A DNA stretch of 35,278 bases, taken from NCBI GenBank assembly GCA_032718475.1, contig JAUCBJ010003797.1, positions 1-35,278 of the forward strand, in the 5' to 3' direction. Shown here one piece after another: positions 30,186-35,278 of the stretch. The stretch is from Nemertoderma westbladi (Eukaryota; Xenacoelomorpha; Nemertodermatida; Nemertodermatidae). The notes under the pieces were generated by a model. That model worked only from the letters and a program-made list of their open reading frames with translations, had not been told where the DNA came from and did no database searches. Made by a program: the position numbers and the translations under genes. Position 1 is the stretch's first letter, and each line of letters starts with the position of its first letter.

Positions 30186-30204
30186 CCCCCCCCCCCCCCC
30201 CCCC
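30186..30204 (+). repeat. C19 homopolymer
   Basis: Lies about 80 bp beyond the MCT stop on the minus strand, so it would be a G19 tract in that 3' UTR or just after it. Two AATAAA complements (30214 and 30258) lie between it and the stop. Confidence 0.9.
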
Positions 30205-30284
30205 GATGAGTAATTTATTTAGATCCAATCTGTGATCCGATTAATTGTGTTATAATATTTATTTAAAACTAAAAGATTAAGAAT

Positions 30285-30703
30285 TCACGCCAATCCCCTG
30301 GTGTCTACGGGTCGCGTCTCTTTTTTATGCAAAAATAAAACCACAAACGGTAACAAACTAGCCATAAGAAACACGACACCAGCTACATTGAAAATAAGGC
30401 TGTAGTCTTTATTGAGTTCGAATAACCAACCGGTAGTTGGAGGCACTATTAGTGCCGGTAGACCCCAGGACAATAGAGACATGTAGGCGTAAGCGTCGCC
30501 GAACAGTTCGCTATCCAGATATATGTAGATCAACACGCCGTTGAGTGTGAGTATGATACCGGTAGTGAAGCCATAGAGGAACATGTAAATGGATTGGAGT
30601 AGGAGCGTCTCCATTAGATAACTGCTCATTATCGTAACAACGCCCACCATTAGAAGGACACATTGTTGAACAACCAGTAGTTGCTTCTCAAATTTAATGC
30701 TCA
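30285..30703 (-). CDS. Terminal exon of an SLC16/monocarboxylate-transporter-like MFS protein, partial
   Basis: From SIKFEK to the TGA at 30285-30287, about 139 codons encode the last four or so membrane helices of a 12-helix MFS carrier. They include LYGFTTGIILTLNGVLIYIY, FGDAYAYMSLLSWGLPALIV, PPTTGWLFELNKDYSLIFN, a final hydrophobic helix, and then a short basic tail (HKKETRP). The G-x-P-P-x-x-G-W-L-x-(D/E)...Y..IF pattern is characteristic of MCT proteins, which carry monocarboxylates or related solutes across the plasma membrane. Upstream, TTTCCATAG at 30704-30712 (minus strand) is a plausible splice acceptor giving a phase-1 exon. The earlier exons, including the N-terminal MCT signature, are not in this window; a LINE occupies 32.1-35.3 kb on that side. 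It may be a real last exon with a long intron or an orphaned remnant. Confidence 0.7.
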
Positions 30704-30741
30704 CTATGGAAACATAAATATATGTATAATGGAGTTGAGAT

Positions 30742-32050
30742 GACCGGGCATGTACGCGGTCCCGGTCCGTCGGGTGGTAGAACTGAGAGGACCGGGCATG
30801 TACGCGGTCCGTCGGGTGGTAGAACTGAGAGGACCGGGCATGTACGCGGTCCGCCGGGTGGTAGAACTGAGAGGACCGGGCATGTACGCGGTCCGTCGGG
30901 TGGTAGAACTGAGAGGACCGGGCATGTACGCGGTCCGCCGGGTGGTAGAACTGAGAGGACCGGGCATGTACGCGGTCCGTCGGGTGGTAGAACTGAGAGG
31001 ACCGGGCATGTACGCGGTCCGCCGGGTGGTAGAACTGAGAGGACCGGGCATGTACGCGGTCCGTCGGGTGGTAGAACTGAGAGGACCGGGCATGTACGCG
31101 GTCCGTCGGGTGGTAGAACTGAGAGGACCGGGCATGTACGCGGTCCGCCGGGTGGTAGAACTGAGAGGACCGGGCATGTACGCGGTCCGTCGGGTGGTAG
31201 AACTGAGAGGACCGGGCATGTACGCGGTCCGTCGGGTGGTAGAACTGAGAGGACCGGGCATGTACGCGGTCCGTCGGGTGGTAGAACTGAGAGGACCGGG
31301 CATGTACGCGGTCCGTCGGGTGGTAGAACTGAGAGGACCGGGCATGTACGCGGTCCGTCGGGTGGTAGAACTGAGAGGACCGGGCATGTACGCTGTCCGT
31401 CGGGTGGTAGAACTGAGAGGACCGGGCATGTACGCGGTCCGTCGGGTGGTAGAACTGAGAGGACCGGGCATGTACGCGGTCCGTCGGGTGGTAGAACTGA
31501 GAGGACCGGGCATGTACGCGGTCCGTCGGGTGGTAGAACTGAGAGGACCGGGCATGTACGCGGTCCGTCGGGTGGTAGAACTGAGAGGACCGGGCATGTA
31601 CGCGGTCCGCCGGGTGGTAGAACTGAGAGGACCGGGCATGTACGCGGTCCGTCGGGTGGTAGAACTGAGAGGACCGGGCATGTACGCGGTCCGTCGGGTG
31701 GTAGAACTGAGAGGACCGGGCATGTACGCTGTCCGTCGGGTGGTAGAACTGAGAGGACCGGGCATGTACGCGGTCCGTCGGGTGGTAGAACTGAGAGGAC
31801 CGGGCATGTACGCGGTCCGTCGGGTGGTAGAACTGTGAGGACCGGGCATGTACGCTGTCCGTCGGGTGGTAGAACTGAGAGGACCGGGCATGTACGCGGT
31901 CCGTCGGGTGGTAGAACTGAGAGGACCGGGCATGTACGCGGTCCGTCGGGTGGTAGAACTGAGAGGACCGGGCATGTACGCGGTCCGTCGGGTGGTAGAA
32001 CTGAGAGGACCGGGCATGTACGCGGTGCGTCGGGTGGTAGACCTGAAAGG
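30742..32050. repeat. 42-bp minisatellite, 31 copies, in the MCT intron
   Basis: The unit starts GACCGGGCATGTACGCGGTC and ends in AACTGAGAG. Unit 1 has a 6-bp insertion; all others keep 42 bp. Variants are few: CCGC for CCGT (units 3, 5, 7, 10, 21), CTG for CGG (units 16, 24, 27), one GTG (end of unit 26), and a diverged last unit. The C and T variants alternate at units 2-8, a sign of a two-unit expansion. Being 14 codons long and stop-free, the array gives long ORFs in several frames. No in-frame ATG opens the minus-strand frame that joins the MCT exon. Confidence 0.97.
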
Positions 32051-32121
32051 TCTTATTCGACACCTCCCGCGCAGGTTCGAGGCGGTACTGCCTACTGCAT
32101 AAAGGTGCCGCCTATAAACAT

Positions 32122-32137
32122 GTTTTTTTTTTTTTTT
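32122..32137 (-). repeat. Poly(A) tail of the LINE
   Basis: Sixteen T on the plus strand, directly after the LINE 3' UTR on the minus strand. Marks the 3' end of the retrotransposed copy. Confidence 0.8.
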
Positions 32138-32297
32138 AAACTGCGCCCCCACGCGGGGCAAATGGAGACCTTTATTTCGATTCATTCAAATATTTACATA
32201 AGATACTCAATAAAATAAAACAATTTATATTATACATTCATATAAAAATCTGTTAACATTTTGCGTAACCTTAGGCCTTTATCTTTATTGTAGACTA

Positions 32298-35105
32298 TTA
32301 TTGTGCCGCTAGAGATGAAAGTTCAGGTGAGCTCGAGCATTCTAGAACATGGTAAAGGTCCTCGGCGCTGTTACCGCAATATTTGCACGTGCAAGTTTGC
32401 ATTCTTTCATGAAACGGGGTTGTTGTGGAGCAAATTATATGGTGGAAACCATGCGCGGTTGTTCTTGTTATTATGTGGCGATTCCTTTGATTAGTGGATC
32501 TCCAGACGTTAGACTTGAAGGCTGGCCCCAATATATACCCTTGACCTGAGAAGTTATTATCCCTTTCCGTTCGAAAATTGCGGTAGAGTTCTAATGCGGC
32601 TGGGTTGATAATATTGGGATACTGCTCACATATATCTTCGGTGAGGGTTTTGCAGTTGGTAAGGTTGTGAGCCAGGGTAGACGATGCGTTTTTCGGAAGT
32701 GATAATAGGCGTTTTAGAAAGGTAGATTTAATTTTATCCAGTTCTTTAAGATTTGAGACTGTCAAATGTGGAGCTATTTCCGGGAAAGCGTAAGTTACGG
32801 CGGGGTATATTTTCATTTTGAAGATTTTTACACCAGTTTTGATAGAGACGAGGTTCAGATTTCTCAAGCAGCCTATTAGAGTGTAGGACCGTTGTTTTTT
32901 ATTCTCAATGTGTTGGGTAAAGCACAATGTAGGTTGTAGAGTGACCCCTAGGTAGGTGTACCGGTTAGTTATTTCTATTGGGAGGCCCCCGTATTTGAAC
33001 ACATCAGCCTTAGCCAGTCTTCCACCACGCCGGAATTTGATAACTTTTGTTTTATCTAAATTTACATGCATTTTATTTAGTTTACACCATTCATATAGTT
33101 GATCTAGCCCAGCTTGGATAGCTTCTTTTTCTGTAGAATAGAGAACAAGATCATCTGCGAAAAATATAAATAGTAGTGCCGATCCTATACGTCGGAGTAA
33201 AGTCGAGAGATCCGCAATAAACATGATGAAACCAGTTGGTGAAAAACAGTCACCTTGTAGTATTCCACGTAATTGGACTATTGGTGAAGAGTATTTAATA
33301 CCATCATAGATTTTAACAGAGTTATTAAAGATTGCCCGAATAAGTTGAAATAACTTCCCTTTTATTCCAAATTGTGTGTACATCTTATACAGCAATATAT
33401 TTCTATCGACCAAGTCGAACGCCTTTCTGAAGTCAACAAAGACGGCATATACCGGTTTGGAGTTAGTATTATGCACAGTGACATTTACAAACTCTATGAA
33501 TTTCTTAAGTGCCTGCCTCGTCGACCGCCCGGTAATGAACCCATATTGCTCTGTGGGTAACATAGTCTTTATCTTGGATATAACACGTGCATTTATCATT
33601 GATGTAAATATCTTCAAAAGTACACATATCATGGCCACCCCCCTATAGTTTCCGGGGTCGCTGTAGCTACCCTTGCCTTTATATAATATTTTTATAATGC
33701 TGGTCTTCCAAATCTGGGGAATGTAACTCACATTCAGACATGTGTTGAACAATAACACTAGGATGGTGATCATGTAAGGTATCACTTGCTTGAAATGTTC
33801 ATAGAACAGACCATCTGTGCCGCAAGCTTTCCCATTTGCTGTTCTGTTGATGGCGTTGTTCACCTCTGTTTCACCGAATGGCTGATTATACCAATCGTCC
33901 GATTCGTTTTCACCTGGTACCGGTGTGAAAAATGGTTGATTTGGTGGTGATTCTGGTGATGTTTCGTTTTGGCCGATAAGAGTTTCAAAATGCTGTTCTA
34001 GAATTTTCAGATCTATTGGAGCTACAGTTGCGACCCTTGCATCTTTCCACAATGACCAAGGGGTTATCTCGGATTGGCGGAGTCTGTTTAGTAGAAGCTC
34101 TTCTTTATGTGCTAACATTTTAACTTTGATAAGACGCTTATATTCTTTCCGAAGAGACCAATAACCTGTAACATTATTGGAGTAGACACGCTGTTCATGC
34201 AGGATTGACATGAGTTCACGTTTCTTCGACTTGCACTCGTCATCGTACCAGGGTTGATGATGAGAGCGGGATTTATGGTGCTTCTGTGAAGCTGCTGAGA
34301 TTGTGTTGTTGATATTATCAACCGCTGTATCTATTTCACCTTCGAGCAGATAGGAAATGATATCATTTTTTCGGAGTTCTTCTTCTAGGATATTAGTGTT
34401 TAACTTTCGTGATAGTTGAGGAGCTGGTTTATCAATATACTCGTTGTTAAAGGCTATAACAATATGTAAATCAACCCGTTGGTGTTTACGAATTGGGTGT
34501 AATCTAATAGTTACAGACGACGCACGCACCTCAATGTCTGAGGGGACGCGTGTGTAATAGAGATCGATGGTGCTCGTTCCTTGTGGAGAATAGTAAGTAC
34601 ACTCTGAAGATTTGTTTTGCACCGTAAATCCCAGGATTTGCAGGTTGGTCCTGAGGTCAGTTCCGCGGGTTCCAGTTGCTCTGTCGTCGATTCGACAATT
34701 AAAATCACCTCCAAGTATAATCGGTACTTCAGGATTAGTGAAGGTAAGCGCCTCGCTGATAGAAAGCAGAATATCCTCTATACTTGTCTCAGGGTTAAAG
34801 TAAAAAGCTAGTATGTATGCAGCATTCGTTCTAAGAACTAAGTAATTGTCAGTTACGGCGATTTCTTTTGGAGAGAGTTCAGGTTTAGCAAGGATTACTA
34901 GTCCGCCCTGAGGTCGGCCCCTTCCTGAGTTCCGAGCAGGTTGCACGTAAGAGTAAAATCCAGGGAATGAAAACTCTTTTTTGCAATAGAATGTCTCAGT
35001 TAACAAAAGTAGGTCTGCCTCCCCAACTACTTCCCGATTACTTAGTGTTTCATGAACATAATTCAACCCTTCTACATTCCAAAGCGCGAGTTTTAGTGAT
35101 CGCAT
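32298..35105 (-). CDS. LINE ORF2: endonuclease and reverse transcriptase, intact
   Basis: 935 codons from the first ATG with no stop or frameshift; the frame is open for ~33 codons further upstream without an ATG. The endonuclease begins almost at once (LKLALWNVEG), with Glu in LLLLTETF, GGDFNCRIDD, a TSTIDLYYT segment, and DLH in place of the usual SDH. The RT holds KACGTDGLFYEHFK, then VDFRKAFDLVDR (motif A), GILQGDCFSPTGF (motif B), FFADDLVLYS (motif C) and NKMHVNLDKTKVIKF (motif D). Near the C-terminus, CKYCGNSAEDLYHVLEC is a CCHC-type knuckle. The protein would nick the target DNA and copy its own RNA from the nick. All catalytic residues that can be judged are present, so this copy may be recent. 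Confidence 0.92.
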   Translation of the reverse strand: MRSLKLALWNVEGLNYVHETLSNREVVGEADLLLLTETFYCKKEFSFPGFYSYVQPARNSGRGRPQGGLVILAKPELSPKEIAVTDNYLVLRTNAAYILAFYFNPETSIEDILLSISEALTFTNPEVPIILGGDFNCRIDDRATGTRGTDLRTNLQILGFTVQNKSSECTYYSPQGTSTIDLYYTRVPSDIEVRASSVTIRLHPIRKHQRVDLHIVIAFNNEYIDKPAPQLSRKLNTNILEEELRKNDIISYLLEGEIDTAVDNINNTISAASQKHHKSRSHHQPWYDDECKSKKRELMSILHEQRVYSNNVTGYWSLRKEYKRLIKVKMLAHKEELLLNRLRQSEITPWSLWKDARVATVAPIDLKILEQHFETLIGQNETSPESPPNQPFFTPVPGENESDDWYNQPFGETEVNNAINRTANGKACGTDGLFYEHFKQVIPYMITILVLLFNTCLNVSYIPQIWKTSIIKILYKGKGSYSDPGNYRGVAMICVLLKIFTSMINARVISKIKTMLPTEQYGFITGRSTRQALKKFIEFVNVTVHNTNSKPVYAVFVDFRKAFDLVDRNILLYKMYTQFGIKGKLFQLIRAIFNNSVKIYDGIKYSSPIVQLRGILQGDCFSPTGFIMFIADLSTLLRRIGSALLFIFFADDLVLYSTEKEAIQAGLDQLYEWCKLNKMHVNLDKTKVIKFRRGGRLAKADVFKYGGLPIEITNRYTYLGVTLQPTLCFTQHIENKKQRSYTLIGCLRNLNLVSIKTGVKIFKMKIYPAVTYAFPEIAPHLTVSNLKELDKIKSTFLKRLLSLPKNASSTLAHNLTNCKTLTEDICEQYPNIINPAALELYRNFRTERDNNFSGQGYILGPAFKSNVWRSTNQRNRHIITRTTAHGFHHIICSTTTPFHERMQTCTCKYCGNSAEDLYHVLECSSSPELSSLAAQ

Positions 35106-35176
35106 CGGTGTTTGTTCGGAGTCTGAGGTACATTGCACATCGGAAACTTCGGTAAGGGGGGATGAACCCGTAGCTT

Positions 35177-35278
35177 CTACATTCCATAAGCCGATAGGGA
35201 GTTGCCGTCAATCATTTTGCTCGACTGCGGCAGATTGTTGAACATTGCGTGAGGGTCGACTTCTGTAGCCAAATTGGG
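35177..35278 (-). CDS. LINE ORF1, C-terminal end, partial
   Basis: A 33-codon open frame from the window edge (PNLATEVDPHAMFNNLPQ...) ends at TAG (35177-35179), 72 bp before the ORF2 ATG. The ORF2 frame is already open upstream of this stop and overlaps it. By position this is ORF1 (the nucleic-acid-binding protein), but too little is visible to show a domain. Confidence 0.45.
   Translation of the reverse strand, partial: PNLATEVDPHAMFNNLPQSSKMIDGNSLSAYGM

Larger units (their letters stand above)
32122..35278 (-). mobile_element. LINE retrotransposon, near complete, cut by the window edge
   Basis: Minus-strand order: end of ORF1 (35177 to the edge), ORF2 (ATG at 35105 to 32298), a ~160-bp 3' UTR with AATAAAATAAAAC complements and a GC-rich GCCCCGCGTGGGGGC stem-loop, then a poly(A) tail. 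ORF2 has an AP-type endonuclease, RT and a C-terminal zinc knuckle and no RNase H. The poly(A) end and knuckle resemble Jockey/CR1-group elements, but the clade needs a tree. The element lies between the MCT terminal exon and whatever exons lie upstream. Confidence 0.9.

Noticed and set aside
30285-32185. Very long ORFs (362-592 codons) in several frames over 30.7-32.2 kb
   Set aside because: They are by-products of a stop-free 42-bp repeat. The minus-strand frame that reaches the MCT exon starts from GTG, with no ATG, and a plausible splice acceptor separates the exon from the array.

Overview
The window looks like nuclear DNA of an animal, probably a marine invertebrate. It carries eukaryote-only genes (a CHP1-type calcineurin-B homologue, mitochondrial COX10, a metazoan-type FAN1 nuclease and a monocarboxylate-transporter exon). 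It also has metazoan LTR and non-LTR retrotransposons, minisatellites, long G homopolymers and AT-rich intergenic DNA. Frequent TAGGCCTA-type words give a weak hint of a deuterostome such as an echinoderm. No species can be named from sequence alone.

Layout. 0-2.9 kb: repeats, a decayed LINE fragment, G-tracts and tRNA-like debris. 2.93-6.96 kb: a Gypsy-superfamily (CsRn1-like) LTR retrotransposon with nearly identical 164/159-bp LTRs and a 4-bp CTCA target duplication, but broken gag and pol. 7-10.1 kb: AT-rich DNA with a 24-bp minisatellite, a very stable short hairpin and a ~240-bp inverted repeat. 10.1-13.1 kb: a small membrane-protein ORF followed by intronless FAN1. 13.9-20 kb: a family of inverted-repeat elements, one of which encloses LINE reverse-transcriptase sequence, then an intronless orphan gene for a secreted, probably membrane-anchored Cys-rich protein. 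20-25 kb: mostly empty, with intronless CHP1 on the minus strand and a weak 79-codon ORF. 25.18-26.61 kb: a non-autonomous DNA transposon with terminal inverted repeats, a 5-bp target duplication and two clusters of a TTGCCA-N4-TGGCAA palindrome. It ends about 100 bp before intronless COX10 (26.7-27.9 kb). 28-30.2 kb: no gene, one miRNA-precursor-like hairpin. 30.3-32.05 kb: the terminal exon of an SLC16/MCT-like transporter (minus strand), with a 31-copy 42-bp minisatellite beginning 39 bp inside its upstream intron. 32.1-35.28 kb: a LINE with an intact ORF2, a poly(A) tail and the end of ORF1 at the window edge.

The host genes do not form an operon or pathway: FAN1 acts in DNA crosslink and repeat repair, CHP1 in Na+/H+ exchanger and traffic control, COX10 in heme A synthesis, and the MCT in transport. 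Their shared oddity is that three genes usually split by introns in animals are each one uninterrupted ORF. The most novel-looking items are the palindrome-studded transposon upstream of COX10, the inverted-repeat element containing LINE sequence, the minisatellite beside the MCT acceptor, and the orphan Cys-rich gene.
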